Notes: generated from the letters alone by a model not told the origin. A DNA stretch of 64,000 nucleotides from Erythrocercus mccallii (GCA_013397435.1 VZRG01000745.1:248860-312859), one strand, 5' to 3'; shown: positions 12,801 to 27,344, counted from the first letter of the stretch. Numbers and translations are program-made.

Positions 12801-14734
12801 CCGTGTAAGAGCCTACCTGGGAACATTCTGAATATTCAAAGGAATATTTTGATCTCATACAAATACATTGCTAAGTTGCATCAGCTAACTCTTCATGTCC
12901 TGTCTAAGGTACCCCTCAAGTGCAGAGGAAAATAATAGGGAGCAAGGTACGCTTTAGAAACCTCTAAAGCTGCTGCATACCAGAGGCAAGGAAAACTGTT
13001 GTGAACAGTTGTGCTCTCTGCTATTCATTCCATAGGACATCAGATAAGGGAAGTGGAATTTCATTACTCTCAAAAATCCTGCTAAAGGCAGTTATATTTC
13101 TGTTTGTTATTTCATTTGGCACTCATCCTTAACCGAGCACATAATTTTTGTACCTAAGTGAGGCTGGGCACCCAGTCCTATCTCATCCTGATATTCAAAA
13201 GATAAAGCTCATAGCTTGAAAGCACAGGTTTTCTTCCCAGGAGCAAATATGAAATTCTTTTGGATTTTTGGATTCAATTACTTGTAGGAACATCAAAATC
13301 AGAAGAAAGCCCTAAAATCCTTCTCAAAGCTTAACTCATGTGAGCTAGAACATTTTCTCATAGCATCAAAACTGAAAGAATAACTGTTCAATAATTAATC
13401 TTTTCTCCACAAGACTATCATCATTCTCAATTTCTCAGCACAATTCTTCTATATTTTATATTTTCATTATGAAATAAACAGACCTTTTCAGACTCAGAGA
13501 AGAAAGTACTGAATGTATTTTAGAGATTATCGTATAGGGATGTATTTATTACAGGTATGAAAAGAGGATTCTCTAAATGCAGCCCCATCTCAGAACTGCA
13601 CTGCCTGGGTGCTTCAACTGTAAACTGGAAGGCTTATTGCAGATTTCTAATAAATTGCATTTCAAATGGTCAAAGTAGTGTCAGGAGTTTTCCAAAAGTT
13701 TTTGTACAATAACAAAAAAAAAATAAAAATAGGGAATTCATTTTAGAAAAGTATGCAATGTATAAACAAAAATTCTGAAATGGTGAAATGCAATAAAAAA
13801 CATGAAAGAATACCGTTGAGTATTAAGAGAGAAAATGCAGCAGACACAAAATCTCTGAAACAATTAATGCTTATTTATCCTCAAAGCATTATTGTTTGAA
13901 GAATGAAAATGAAGTAACATTCAAAATCAGTTTTTAAAACCATATTATTCATATTAATCAGCTACTGAAATAATATATCTTGATTAGAGATAATTTTTCA
14001 TTATTATATTCTCCAATTTACTACATCAGTAAACCAGTACCTCATAGCTGCTATCATAATTAAGCTTAATTTCTATCTTGTTTAAAGTGGTTAGAAATGG
14101 TCTGGAAAAATAAAACCTGTGTAGAAATACTAGCACAGCTTAAATAGGTCTGTATTTTGCCAGAAGAAACCTAAATTTTGCAGCTCTTTCCTTCCCTAAA
14201 GCCCCATGTCACCACAGGTAAGAAATGCTGATCCCTAGGCTGATCCAATGAGATACTGGTGGAATGAGGATCCCTTTCCTTGATGAGGAATGTCCTGCTA
14301 TGGAAAGGCTATGCAGTGGGTATGCACTTCAATGTACTCAGCACAAAATAATTCCTATTGCTTTGACTTGTGTAAGGCAAGGCAGAAGGGAAATAAAGAA
14401 CAGGGGATCCGAGACAGAGGGCAGACATACTGCCAATAAGGGTGACAATGGCACATCTGTTTGAAGACCAGATCTGAACCACAAAGTTGAAATATTTTAG
14501 AAAAGCATTAGTTCAAAATATACCAAATGTGCACAAATTGAAGAGCAAAGAAAGACACAAACAGATTGGTTTCCTTTTTCTGCAATCAACCTTGATAAAG
14601 AACTTGTGCCCTTACATAACAAGATCTGTGGCAGCTGAAATTCAAGTAATATATTGCACAATGGTGGTAAAATATGAATGGTAATATAATGCAGCCTAAT
14701 CAGTTCTGGTTTTAGTCAAAAGCATTGCTGTGGC

Positions 14735-14748
14735 ATCACCATGGTAAC
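14735..14748. promoter_or_regulatory. RFX X-box-like inverted motif
   Basis: The 14-mer ATCACCATGGTAAC matches the RFX-family X-box (two GTTRCC-type half sites around AT) at all but about one position. It sits in intron 2. Motif match only; no evidence of use. Confidence 0.25.
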
Positions 14749-16747
14749 AAAGTCCTACTTGTGCAAAAGCTGAGCTCAAGGCAGTACTGACTGTTCTGAA
14801 TACCAATGCTAAATTGCTGTTGTGGAAATATCTTACAAGTATCACTTTTCAATTGTTATCACTTTGCCATAGTTTAAAAGGAAACATAATGAAGGCATCC
14901 AAGCACTGGATATGCAAAGAATATATCATATGACATATACCCTTTTCTTTGCTACAAATGTTCTGGTCTCAAGTAACTAGTTATTTAGAGTTGTATATCC
15001 ATTATTGCAACATGAATCTGACACAAATAAATTTTCTAACCTGGTCAGAAGAAAAAAAAAATCTTCTCCTTGATGCACATGACTGCTTATCAATAACTTT
15101 ATCTGAGTTTAAAGCTTGCTTTCTGTCATGATATTAACACCTTCAAATAGGAGTCTGAAATCTGGAAAAATACAATATATTCAGGTGGTAAAGACCTTTT
15201 CTTTGCTTATGGACTTGATGCATTTAGAGGGGGCTTTTTTGAAGCCTGTTGAAGTATTAACAGTGCCACAACTCTTATTTACCTCAAGGAACACTACTCT
15301 GTAACATAACAGAACTAAACTTCAAGAAATAAAATTGTTAAGCTCTTTTAGACTACTAAAGCCAACATTTCTACAGCATGATGAACATAAAGAGAACACT
15401 GAAAGTTTATCACTCAGCAGACATGAACAGGTATGTGAACGTACAACTGGTACAACCCCCTCATAAATAGAAGTGAGAAAAATGTACTGAAAGCTGAAGA
15501 TTTGATGTGGCCAGAAACAAAGACCAAGAATATTACACTTAATGGAAAATGATGATATATTAAAAAAATGCTTTGATTTTATATTGCTATTACACCTTGT
15601 ATAGAAAAACAACAACAAAATATCATAATAAACATAGAAAAGAAAATAAAATCAGATAGAGTAGATGCCCAATAATAGGTTATGCAGTTGGTAGGTTGGT
15701 TGACAGGTTGGTTCTGAGCTGAACTGGCAAACCAAACTAAGACTAAACTAACTTTTTATCATCCTTCCTTTATAACTCTACTTCAATGTACTTTGTTTTT
15801 AACACACTGTCCTTCTCTCATGCTATCATGTATTGAGGACACATTTAGATATCCTAAAGTTATCTGTCTTGTACCTGAAATGATAAAGAAACCAGACTCC
15901 GTGCAGCTCAAGAGTCCTACAGGCCAGTAGGTGCTGTGATGGACACTGGGCTGGTCAGCCATTTTGAGCTGCATCCATTTGCAACACTGACTTCAGAAAA
16001 CTATCAAAACAATTTATCTTTAAAACTACAGCTGCAACAGAAACCAACAAAACATGAGACATATAGAAAAATATTTGGCCAGTAGCCATTTCTGATCATA
16101 ATAGTGTTTCTCATAATTTTAAATTCACTCAGGAAGAGAGGCCAAAATAAAGATGTACAGAGACAGAGCTAAAGAGACATTTGAAATACACTGCACTCAG
16201 TATAAAATACAAAATGTGATCAATACACTCCTTTAAAGAGAATGCAAAAGGAAGGGAAACATAAAGGACTTTAGGATTAGTTAAAAGGTGAACAAGTCCA
16301 ACATATTTTTGAAGGACTGGGGAAGAGAACACCCGGGATGTGTGGGCAGTGTTCTGACACAAATAACATTTCAAAGAATCCAAAGGAATTAGAGAGAAAA
16401 GATTCTGGAATCCAATATTGAATTCTGTCCAAAACCCACAACTGCATACACAGTTGTGATGACCAAAGCAATATAAAAATGATGCTTATCTCGCATGAAA
16501 AGATGTCAGAAATGGAACAAATAATATTGCTTAGTGAATTTTCTAGGCAGGGACAAGGAGTCCAAATTTCATCATCTGCCATAATGTTGTCTGTTGCATT
16601 AGTGAAGATGGATTGCTATTAGTCTGACAGAAAAAATAAATTAAATTGGACAAAGATGCATGAGTAAGTCTTTTGCCAGGACAAATTTAACTTGATTTTA
16701 AGATTCCAAATAGGTGAAGATCTGAGAATATTCATGAAAAATAAAGT

Positions 16748-16985
16748 TCATAAAATCACATCAGTTGGAAAGTACTTCTAGAGGCCTTCTGGTCCAGCTC
16801 TTTCCACAAAGAAAGGTCACCTTTTATCAGTTTGCTTAGGTCGACATTCAGTGAAGTTCTGAATGTGTCCAGGAACTGAGGTACTGCAAGCCCACAAGTT
16901 GGAACCTTGTTCTCGCATTTCACCAGTCTCATGGTGAAAAAACAGATTTATCTGAGATAAACCACTCACTTCTGAGAAGTATCTT
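16748..16985 (-). repeat. Old CR1 LINE fragment, 3' end
   Basis: Minus-strand CR1. From left to right (antisense) it begins with a decayed terminal repeat (TCATAAAATCACATCAG), then TTGGAAAGTACTTCTAGAGG, CTTCTGGTCCAGCTCTTTCC and a later CACCAGTCTCATGGTGAAAA segment, all in CR1 order. It is strongly diverged. Probably the same insertion as 17430-17750, with the sequence between them (16986-17429) too eroded or replaced to align by eye. Confidence 0.7.
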
Positions 16986-17429
16986 CATTCTGCCATGAAT
17001 CTTCTTCATATGAATCTCTCTACAGTGTAAGCATTAGTGTTTTGGAATCTTTCTATTCAAATAGAAGGGCACCTAGTTTTCCTTTGGTTTTTTTGGTATC
17101 AGGATACCACAATTTATGCAAGTATTTTTCCTGTACCTTTGAATGTATTCTCTTTCCGTGGAGAAAACAAAAATTTTTATGAAATTTAGCTTCTGCGTAA
17201 AGAAAAGTTTATGGTCTAGTGAGATTTATCTTTTCCAGCCTAGGGGATACTATGATGCTATTATAGGTAATCTAAGTTTGTTACTGCAACTTGTGTCCAC
17301 TAAATGTTCTCTTATTTGGCACCTGAGAAAAGCCTAACTCCCTCTTCCCAAAAACTGACAGAAGTTAGGCAGTTATAGACAGGAATCAGGTCCTGCAAAG
17401 CCTTAAATAAGCTTTAAATGGTGCTTCAG

Positions 17430-17750
17430 CTGCTTCTTTCACCTCTTCTGCCCGAGACCCTCAAGCATCTTGACAGACATCCTCTGCTCTTTGCTCCAGT
17501 ATGACATATGTCTTGTCTGGCACTGGGGAACCCAAAGCTAGGCCCAGCATGCTAAATTGTGTCTCAAAGGGCCCTAGATGTGGTGTCAGAAAAGGATTAC
17601 TTCCCTCCATGTCCTAGTTGTGCCCTTGCCCCTGCAGCAGCAGGTGCTGCTGGCTCTCACTCCTGTGCAGCTCACCTGTGGAGCTCACAGCCACTTCCAC
17701 AGAGCTGCTACCCAAGCAGGCAGTGCCTGGTGTGGCCTTTTCCTAACAAC
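17430..17750 (-). repeat. Old CR1 LINE fragment, upstream part of the same insertion
   Basis: Antisense CR1 features seen in order: CACTGGGGAACCCAAAGCTA, GCCCAGCATGCTAAATTGTG, AGATGTGGTGTCAG, then a CACCTCC-like region and a decayed GCTGGCTC segment. These correspond to the CR1 section upstream of the 16748-16985 part. The long plus-strand frame over this region (17578-18036) is a chance frame through the repeat and flank. Confidence 0.65.
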
Positions 17751-20700
17751 ACCTAAATATCGTTGCATTCACCTCTGTCTTCTGAATGGCAAGGATAAAC
17801 AGCTAAGGGAGAAGTACATCTCACAATGCTTAGAGACTGTCATCACAGGAGGCCCACAGTTCAAAATTAACAGATTCAGCAGTCGAAGGATCAGAACTGT
17901 ATCAACATTGGCAGTACTAGAGGTGAAACCACAGCTTATGAACAGCTTCCAACCGAAAAGGAAGATATTTTTGGAGAAAAATGAAGCAAAGATCAATAAA
18001 TTTGGAGAGCAAATATTTACTCCTATGAGACAATAAAGCAAGTTCCACGAATAAAACAGAGCAAACATTTGTGCTCAATTAACCTTTTTTGCAGACAACA
18101 CTCTTCTTGAAGCTATGACTTCCAGCTGAGGTCCTCAGCTGTGGGCTGGGAGCAGAACCTGACCAGCAAGAGGCTCAACAGAATGGATAAGAGTTTATTG
18201 TTTTCAGGTTTGTTTGCTGCAATGAACACATTGAGTTCATTTTTTATTCCTGGCATCCTTCACTTTTACATTTGTAAAACACTTGTGTGTTAACTATTCA
18301 GAATGTACCAGCTGTTAGGAGACCCAGCAGGAAAATGACCCTCTGGAGCTTGCTGTGTGTCTCCAAGATCATGTTCAGAGGCAAACTGCCAGAGAGGAAT
18401 GGTTTGCCATACATTTATACTGACACCTTGAATTGAACTGGGTACAAAACTTAATTTTAACTTTGAACTGAAAGTATTAAAGCACTACTCTTGACCATAC
18501 ATAAAAAAACCTCACTGCCACATCCTCCTTTTACTCAGAAAAAAGTTCTGAAAATATTTTTTTGAGCAAAGGATGGCAAAATTACTTCCAAATATGCCTG
18601 AAGTAATGTTTACTTTCTGCAATTATTTTCTCCATGCTCAGGCAGACAGAACAGAGTATACTACATTAGGTCACATATCTTAAATATTTCTGTCAAGACT
18701 GAGTCTAGCACCAACTTTTTGCTAAAAAGAATCAACTGTAAACACTGTCTTGAATGTCCTTTAAGTCTTAGTCTGTGGCATCCTTAACACTGCTGAAAAA
18801 TATATGAGTGTATATATTCAGGATGTTTCTCATGTTTGTTATTACCGTAAGTAATTTAGCCAAAACTAAAATGATTTCAATTACACTCTCCCAGTCATTT
18901 TTCATTTGGTGTCATTTATTTGGCAGATTCAGACCAATGATTAAATTTTTTTATTCTTTTACCTGAATCTCCTTGCATATGCAAAATATGAACAAAATAT
19001 CTAGGCATGTGATTTGGGAAGGAAGACTTTTCTTCTTTTTTGTAATTGTCTCTTTTTCAGTCTTTATTTTCTATTTAAATCTGCATTAAGAAAAAAGTGT
19101 GTTTGTGTATACTCTGAGTAACTTTCAGGTTAATGATTTTACTGTTTCCAGGACTAAAAATCTCCAGGATATCTACACTATTAACAATTTAATTATTAGC
19201 AATTTTAGCAATTAATAATAGTAAGTTTCAAAAATTACCTAGCTGTCTTGCTGTGCTGCCAGGTTAAAAAAGTTTATTATGGCTTAGCAATAGTCCACAA
19301 CACTGTGTTTTATCTTTATGAAATCTAGAGCATTTCCTCAAGCTTCAGATAATGTCATGGTATGATTTTTCATCTTAAAAAATTGTTACCAAAAACTGAA
19401 TTAATAAACACAATTTCTTTAATTCTGTTCTTTTTTTTTTTTAACTCTTATCCCACTCTGTCATATGGTACCTCATGTTGAGTTCTTTTTCCCTTTTCAC
19501 TGGAGGGCTACTTCTGTTTACAGAAACAGTTTAAACAGAAGAATGGCACTCACACTAATACAAGCGGGAGAATGATCACATTTGCAAGTTTCAAGTTCAG
19601 CTTGCATTAGAAGTTTATTTAGACTTGATGGAGATGTATACTAATGAGACAGCAAAGCTGGAAAATCTCTGGAGCACCTGAGCAACTTTTTAAGGAACTG
19701 GAATATGTGCTCAATTCTTTAAATCTTTCCTGGTACCTGCCCTGCAAAATATAGCCTGCTCAAAATACCATGGGAAAATGCTTTTACTGAAATACTTCTT
19801 ACAGTTTCACATTTAAAATAAAACACACTGATATGTAGAAAATATATATATTTTTAAGGGCATCAAGAACAACATTGCTTCAAATCAATCAGTTTGGGGA
19901 AAATTGACACTGAAACAGTTTTAAAAGCAGCAAGAGAGCTGGAGTATTTTCAGTCTTTGAAGAAGGGAAAATGAATGAAATCACAGAGTTAGGGAGAAAG
20001 GCAAGTGTTTTTAAATACTTTGCAATCATACATCAAAATGCTAAACCAAGATCTGCTAGTATGTCAGTATGATTATATCAAAAAAATTGGACCAGGAAGC
20101 CCTTTGGAAATTGTCAACCACTTCATGTCAAGGTATTCTTGAATCAAAAATGCTGTAAAGAGCTATATTATTGTAGTAAATAAAAAAGAAGAAATGTCAC
20201 ACGCATAAGATCACAAATTAAACAACTGCACAGTGCTCCCCTTTCACTAGAAGGTCTAATATTTAATGCTGAAATTCTGACAAGTCAGTTGTTTTAAGCT
20301 TACTGCTTTGTAATGGAGCTAATAAGAAGTATAGAAGGGAAAAAGATGTTCCAGATTCAGTCTTAGTGTAAAAAGACTGACTCAGCTCCCTTGATTTCAT
20401 TCTATTTCAATTCACTTGCCTCCAAATGAAGTAATCCCAATATTCTTAAAAGAAATTATAATTATATAATTAGTCTTCATTCAGCAGATAATTCAACAGT
20501 GACTATTTTTTAGAAGATTATATTTAAGTTTCAGAAGCTCCCTCTTTCCAGGAAGGTTAATTACTCTAATGTGTTTATCTAGTTCTCTATCAGTAATACC
20601 CTATGTCACATGGCAATATCACTTTAAAAATAGTGCAGATTAAATCTCTTTACTTGTCCTGTAAAAATATTGGTTGTGGTTTAAAATGCACTTTTGTAAG

Positions 20701-21539
20701 TACGCCATTAATGGCTTGTCTTCTAAAACATTAAGGCATATGTAACTATAGTATTATGTTCTTCATAAAACCTGAGGCAATGTTGAAAGAAGATAAACAG
20801 GGACTTAATTCTAACTGCTATAGGCTAAATCTAAATGTGCTCTGAATAGATAAGATCAAAATTAAGCAATACCCAAGATCTGCCTACGCAAAACATGCAC
20901 TTGCTAAATTCTACCATAGATTATGTCTGCAGATTTCAAGTTTAGCATTTTTAAACAGGAAACAAAGTGTACAGGTATGAAAAAGAAAGAAATTTACACC
21001 ACACTTTAAACATTTAGCTATGTTGTGCTAAGTGCTACATGGCCTTATTGGAACAGAGAACAGGGTCTTGCAGGATCAAACCCAAATCAAATGTCTAAAT
21101 AACCCAGTGCTTAACATGCATGCCCAGCTTTTGTTTCAGTGTCTTGAAGCTAAACTAAATAATTCATGTGCATAATGTTAAGCACAGTCCCGAGCTCAGG
21201 AGGGGGTTGCCCACCACCAGCACTACCACCTTCTTGTGAGAATTGCTCAGTTCTGACAGTGGGAAGAGGCCACCACCTCTGCTGGCACTGTGTTTGTCCC
21301 CATGATGAACAGTTCAGAAAGGGATAAGAATGTTTGCTGATAATTATTAGTTGGAGCAATAAGAACAAGGACCTTAGACGAACTGCAAAAAGACATTGAA
21401 ATGAGCTAGAATATAAAGGTATCATTTCTATTTCAAACTGAAGTGACATAAACGTTAAAAAAATTCTTTACCTTTATATCCAAGATGATGAACGCTGAGC
21501 TAACTATTGCAGAGAGGCAAGATCTTGGATGATGGCAGT

Positions 21540-22225
21540 CATAGAATCATAGAATCATCAAGGTTTGAAAAAAGACATTCAGGACCATCCAGTCCACCCA
21601 TACACCCAGCACTGCCCCTGTAATCCCTAAATCACTAAACCAAATCACTCAGAGCACAGAGCCTCCTGAACACCTCCAGGGATGGTCACTCCACATCTCC
21701 CTGGGTTATCTACTCCAGTGCCTGACCACTGAATGGTGAAAATATTTTTTCTGGGATCTGAATCTCCTGTCCCCACTTAAGGCCATTTCTTCTTTTCCTC
21801 TCACTATAGACACAGTAGAAAAGCCCACCTCCCACCGCACTACACTCTCCCTTCAGGTAGATGTTGAGAGTGATGAAGTGCACCCTCAGATTCCTCTTGA
21901 GACTAAACCCTCCTAGCTCCCTTAGCCATTCTTCACAAAACTTTTTTTCTAGGCCCTTCACCAATCCCACTGCCCTTCTCTGGACAATGTCCATTACATC
22001 AAACTCCTTCTGCAACTGAAGTAGCCCAAAAGTGAGTGCAGTATTCTGGGAACACCCCACCAGTGCTGAGTACAGGGGGGATGATCACTTCCCTAGTCTT
22101 GCTGGCCACACTACTCCTGCCATTAGCCTTCCTGGCCACCTGGGCACACACTGGCTCAAGTTCAGCCAACTGCCAACCAGTAACCCGAGATCACTTTCTG
22201 GCAATACAAAGAACAGCCTAATGCT
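21540..22225 (-). repeat. CR1 LINE 3' end, relatively well preserved
   Basis: Starts with two copies of CATAGAATCAT (reverse complement of the CR1 terminal repeat), then AAGGTTTGAAAAAAGACATT, a CCATCCAGTCCACCCATACA segment, CCACATCTCCCTGGG, a CCCACTGCCCTTCTCTGGAC segment and, at the far side, GTGCTGAGTACAGGGGGGAT and CTTCCTGGCCACCTGGGCAC. It covers about 690 bp of the ORF2 end and 3' region, 5'-truncated as is usual for CR1. A 116-codon minus-strand frame (21710-22060) is a remnant of the element, not a host gene. It has the same orientation as HCN1. Confidence 0.95.
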
Positions 22226-23841
22226 CAGCTCTGATCAAAAAAAGTGTATAATATGTTTTACTTGGTTAAGAAAGAAATATAGACCAAACAAAGATTACTG
22301 TTCTGTGTTTTTTTGCATCTTAGATATTTTTTGCCTCAAATGGAAGACAAGAGTGTTCAGGGTGAAAAAGAATTGGTCTCTAATATCCATTGTCCACTAT
22401 TATTCATAATCAGAAGAGTTAGTCTTGTGAAACAAAATACTGGACTGCTATTAGCAATACAGGAAAAAAAGTAAAAATTAGAGTCTCAATGAAAAATTGT
22501 TTTGAAAATTAGTATCTTTACCATAAACACTCAGTGATTACACTAGTTAAATTTTTCATTTCATATAGCAACTTTCATTAGTTTTCTTTCAGAAATAACT
22601 GAATTAAAATAAATGTTCTTATGAAAAGCAGATAGAAGTTACTCTTACAAAAAAAAAAAAAAAAGACCAGTAGATGCAGTACTGATTTTTTACTGTACTA
22701 CTACATTTCTTCAGATGAACTTTATTGCATGTGTCCATACAATTTTGATCTTGTCTTCAGTCTCTGGGCACTAAGACAACTAGAAACCAAATAGTAATGA
22801 CCTTGGAGGTCACAGTGATATCTCAGTGAGTGATCTATTGGAATGCAGACCAACTTATTAATAGCAGTTATTAATTATATTATGATAGTCAATGCAAAAT
22901 CCAGCTGAACTCCGGTACACAACTGTGCTGGCATATTACAGACAGACAAAGAAAACAGTCCCTGTTCTTGAAGAATTCAAGATTGAAAATTTAAGTAAAG
23001 CAGAAAAAACGGTCAGTCTAGAGTTGTTGTATCAGAAGTGAACCAGAATGATGTCAGCAATAAAACATGAAGTTTAGCAGAGTGTGTGAAGACTCATATT
23101 TCTACCTCCATAAAGAAATTAGAAGAAAAACTGTCAAAGTACTGGAATCAAAACCAAAAAAAAAGATGGGAATTACCCCGTTCCTGAACACCTGGGTGCT
23201 CTCCAGTAGTGCCAGTATCCTTCTACATACAGATTGCCTTCATTTTACCCCAACTGCCTCAAGACATCCTTGCAATAGCCTCCTCAGCACCACAGCATGT
23301 TTTCAGGGTATGATGCTGCAGCAAGAGAAGTACAGATTATAATAGAATCTCCCAAATATCCTCCTCAAAGAGAAAACAGGGAAGGAGGCATCACTGTAGG
23401 GATTTGCAACCAGTTTTTATGTTTTTGTTCATGATTTCAAACACTGAAGTGATTCTGAAAAGGTTGGTTAAGTGACTATGTTAAAGTGGTATCACGGGGA
23501 CTAAAAAGACAAGCACAGATGAATGGCTGCAGAAAGAACATTATGCCTTTAAGAATACTGACAAATAATTTCAGGGAGTATTAACCTTGCTTTTCTGTCA
23601 AATCCATTGAACTTTTATTCACAGCCATCTCTTCGCATTGCAGGAATAATTTGCCAGAACAGGGCATTTAAAATTCATACTAGAGAACACTAGAAAACAG
23701 AATTGTTATTTATAGCTAGGAGTACTTGTACCAGAAATATGACTGATTTTTTCTGGCCAGGAAACACAAAAGCACGTGACACATTTATTCAGTAAAAATC
23801 TGCTGAAATTTCAAGACTAGCTTTATTTCTGTTCCAGCAGA

Positions 23842-23859
23842 TTTTTTTTTTTTTTTTTT
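23842..23859. repeat. (T)18 homopolymer
   Basis: Uninterrupted run of 18 T; no linked element recognised. Confidence 0.95.
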
Positions 23860-25651
23860 AAATTATCCAGCAAACAGTTTCTAGTTAATAAATTTGGAAA
23901 AATGCCATATAAATAGTGAACACAGAAAATTAGTTTTGACTAATTTTGACTGCTTAATACTAATCTAGAGGAAAAATCTGTGTGTCAGGATCTTTAAGCA
24001 AGCAGATATTCTTACACTCTAACAAGACTGTTCTTCAAATAGCAGCAGGTCCCATTTTGTCTACTTGTGGATCTTGCTAACTCCAAATTTGCACTGCAGT
24101 GCAACCAGTCAGGCACTAAATAAGGAAACCAGCATTTCTGGAATCATTTATAGATGGGGAAATTAGTATTTCTAGAACAAACTACATTTAGTTGAGGAAG
24201 CAATAAAGAACTCATGAATTATTCCATGTGAAGAGAGAGCTTCTAATAAAATGCATCTGAGGTAATAACAGTCTACACTGTAACAACACAACAGTAGGCA
24301 TGAAAACTATTGTACAGTTTTATAGCTTCAAAATCTATGCTGTTGCTACTAAGACAGTGCAAATCCTTAAGTATGGCTGGATGAGGAGTTTTGGCTTGTC
24401 TCAGACAGAGGAAAACAGATGGACACCCTACAGGGCTCTCTCTACATCTTGCACAGCTTTCTCCCCTGATATGAACAAGGATATTCCTCCTCTTTTTTTT
24501 TAATGATAAACTCAGCATTATTCAGAAAATTACCTATGCCTACTTTCAAAAACATGAAAAATGTGTTTCCTTTCTCAGAATAGAACAGTGTACATTTCAG
24601 TTGTGTTTGTTGCTTATGTGGTAAGTGCAAAATTAAAAAAACAAATGTGATTTGAAATTTTGATTAATAAAAGTATACATAAAAAGTGTATACATTACAA
24701 AAATTGAAAGTGTTAAGCAATATTCTAAGATAAAGATGTATGTATTTATGCATTCTGGATGGAGCCTATACCATTTGAATAGTTACACAAAATAACAACA
24801 GCTTAATTTTGTAAATTCAAATGTTCCATAGATTAGATATGTGTTGGGTTTATTTAATAAAACTTTTGCCTACAGAGTGAAACCTATGTTTTCCTTTTCC
24901 TCTGCCTTCTAAGAAAATCACAGCAGTTCCTGGCTTAAAAATAAGTGAACTGTTGCAGTCATACTCCTTATGTTTCTTTTGCTGTTAGTCGAGAAAAACA
25001 GAAGTCTACATTTTTACAACATGGTAGTGTCAGAAATATTGGTGGAAAAAAAACCCAAAAAACTGATACAGGCTAAATTACTGGTGCTATTCCTTCAAAG
25101 ATGTTGCCAGAACCTAACACTGCTTTTCTTATAGCTTATTAAAAATGTGCATAAAATTAGTACATAATTTCCCTATTTTCACTGAGAGGCTATAAACCTT
25201 ATCAGTGCCATTCCATTGACTCTACAAGTAACATTATTAGGAAGCATGTATTTCAGCTGCGGGTACACTGGGATATGTTTTCTGTTAATTGTTCTGTACT
25301 GCTTTATAATTATGCTTGGTTTGCTTAGATTTGCTTGTAATTACTAATTTTTATCACGCTGAATTTAATGCAGTCTAGCTTGTAATACTATACAAAAATA
25401 GAAATAATTGTATTAGTGAAATACTTGTGGTGTACAGAGGAACCTCTTTAGAGTGAACTTAACAGATGCATAAGGTTACCCTTGATTTGCCTCTAGCAGG
25501 TAACAACCCTGGGCAGACTCCTGCTGCATCTGGAACAACGTGACTCCGTGTCATCCAATTAGTGAGACATGCGTCCACAGGAATTAAGGTGCAAACAAGG
25601 CCACATGCCGAAGTAAACAATATGGATTTTATTTAATTATGACTGTGAGGC

Positions 25652-25699
25652 AGGGAGAGAGAAAGAAATAGAAAGGAAAGAGAAAAGGGGGAGAGGGAG
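25652..25699 (+). repeat. Polypurine tract (GA-rich, 48 bases)
   Basis: All purine except one T at 25669, with GAGAGA, GAAAG and GGGGGAGAGGGAG units. Such tracts can form triplex DNA, but no mirror symmetry is evident. Confidence 0.85.
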
Positions 25700-26153
25700 C
25701 ACTTCAACATCAAATAAACTAATCTCAGGTAGGCTATAGTGCAATTAATGAATACAGAACACCATTTGATGCAAGATTTCTTAAGAACACTGATTGTGTA
25801 AGAAGTGAATATCTTTGTCCTACTTAGTGGAGACAAGGGCAGAGATTGCATTATCGTCTATAATACAAAAACTGAAGCAGGTCTTTGTTGCCTGCACTAG
25901 CAATTTTAATGTCCTGCTTGTGATATTAGCTTTTTTCATCTTGCAGTCTTGTGATAAAGCCATTTATCTTGTTTAAAGCCATTATTAGACTAGAATTCAT
26001 CATCTGGCTCTTCGATTTTGTTTAACTACTTGAATCAAAGACTACTAAAACTAGATTTGATTCTCTTCAGCGTCTCTTAATGAGCTAAAGTAACTTTTTT
26101 GTTACTTCTGTGAAAATACTGATGACTATGTTTAGTTTACTCATATACATTTT

Positions 26154-26197
26154 ACTTGCTCCTCCACAAGATCATTTCACTTGCTCCTCCACAGGAT
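26154..26197. repeat. 25-bp period tandem duplication
   Basis: ACTTGCTCCTCCACAAGAT at 26154-26172 recurs at 26179-26197 as ACTTGCTCCTCCACAGGAT, with one difference. It is a small local duplication. Confidence 0.9.
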
Positions 26198-27344
26198 TGA
26201 TTTACTCCATTTATTGGAAAACTGATGAATGATGAAGCTCACAACTCAAGTAACAGATGTGAGAAAATTTCACCTTGTAATATCAGCTATCTAAAAAACT
26301 GCTTATTGTGAAGAAATCAGGACAACATATTTTCAAAGTTTTCATGTTGCTATCTTCAAGAAGTGATTTTTTTACTGTGGTTCAGGACTAGCTTTGTGGC
26401 TTAACAGAGAACTGAATGGATCTCAATGTTAAATGAAGATAGAATTTAAAAAAAACCCTTAAAATCTGTAACTAACCTGTAAATTTTATGAAAAATTATT
26501 TATAGACGCAGTCAAAAAAGCTTACCCACTCTCACTGACTCTTAGCAGTTTTAAGCACAAGATCATATACTTCCGCCCATAGCCTCATGGTAAAAGGCAG
26601 CCAAGGAATGAGCCAACAGTAGCTCCTATCCTCCAGTGCAAAGGACATCACAGTGAAAGTGAATGAAGCAGTAGAGAAAACAAAAGAAAAAAGGAAAAGC
26701 CAGCATCGTACAAAACCACTAAAAGCCTCATTCCTGCAACTTCGAAACAAAGAAATCTAAAACAATAAGAGCATGAAGACTCAAAACCAACCTTGCATTA
26801 AAAGCAAACAAGCAAGAAAATTAAAGAGATAAAAGGAAAGCTCAGGTTGAGGACACAATTCTCAGTATGTCCCTGGAAGCGTGACCTGGAAGCACTCCAA
26901 GAGATCAGACTGTCTGAAGGTAGGATTACCTACACCTACAGCATTTACCTGACCTGGATCTTCTGGAATACCTCTGGTTATTTATGTCTGAAACACTATT
27001 TCCTAAAGCCTTTTTTCTTTTCCCAAAATGTTCAGTTCCCGTACCACCATACTTTACTTACACAATAGTGTTACCTCCATGCAAAAAACGTGTACTCAAA
27101 TGCAATCTAAAGGACAACATAAAATAATACTAAGATGATGATATCCGGTTTCAAGCAAAACACAATAAAGTAGAAATCTACTGAATGTGAAGCACAGTGC
27201 ATTAATAAATACTTCATTTAGCCTTAACTAAATTACTGTATTTAGTTTTTCAGCTTTACGTCTTTTTCAGTGTTATTTGACATCAAAGTCAAAACTAAAA
27301 ACTGAGTAGACAGCATGCTCTAGCACGCTCCAGAAATACCACAG

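Noticed and set aside
17578..18036. 152-codon plus-strand open frame
   Set aside because: Runs through an antisense CR1 piece into unique intron, has no recognisable domain and no splice or promoter context.
21710..22060. 116-codon minus-strand open frame
   Set aside because: It lies wholly inside the CR1 element at 21540-22225 and is a remnant of it, not a host gene.
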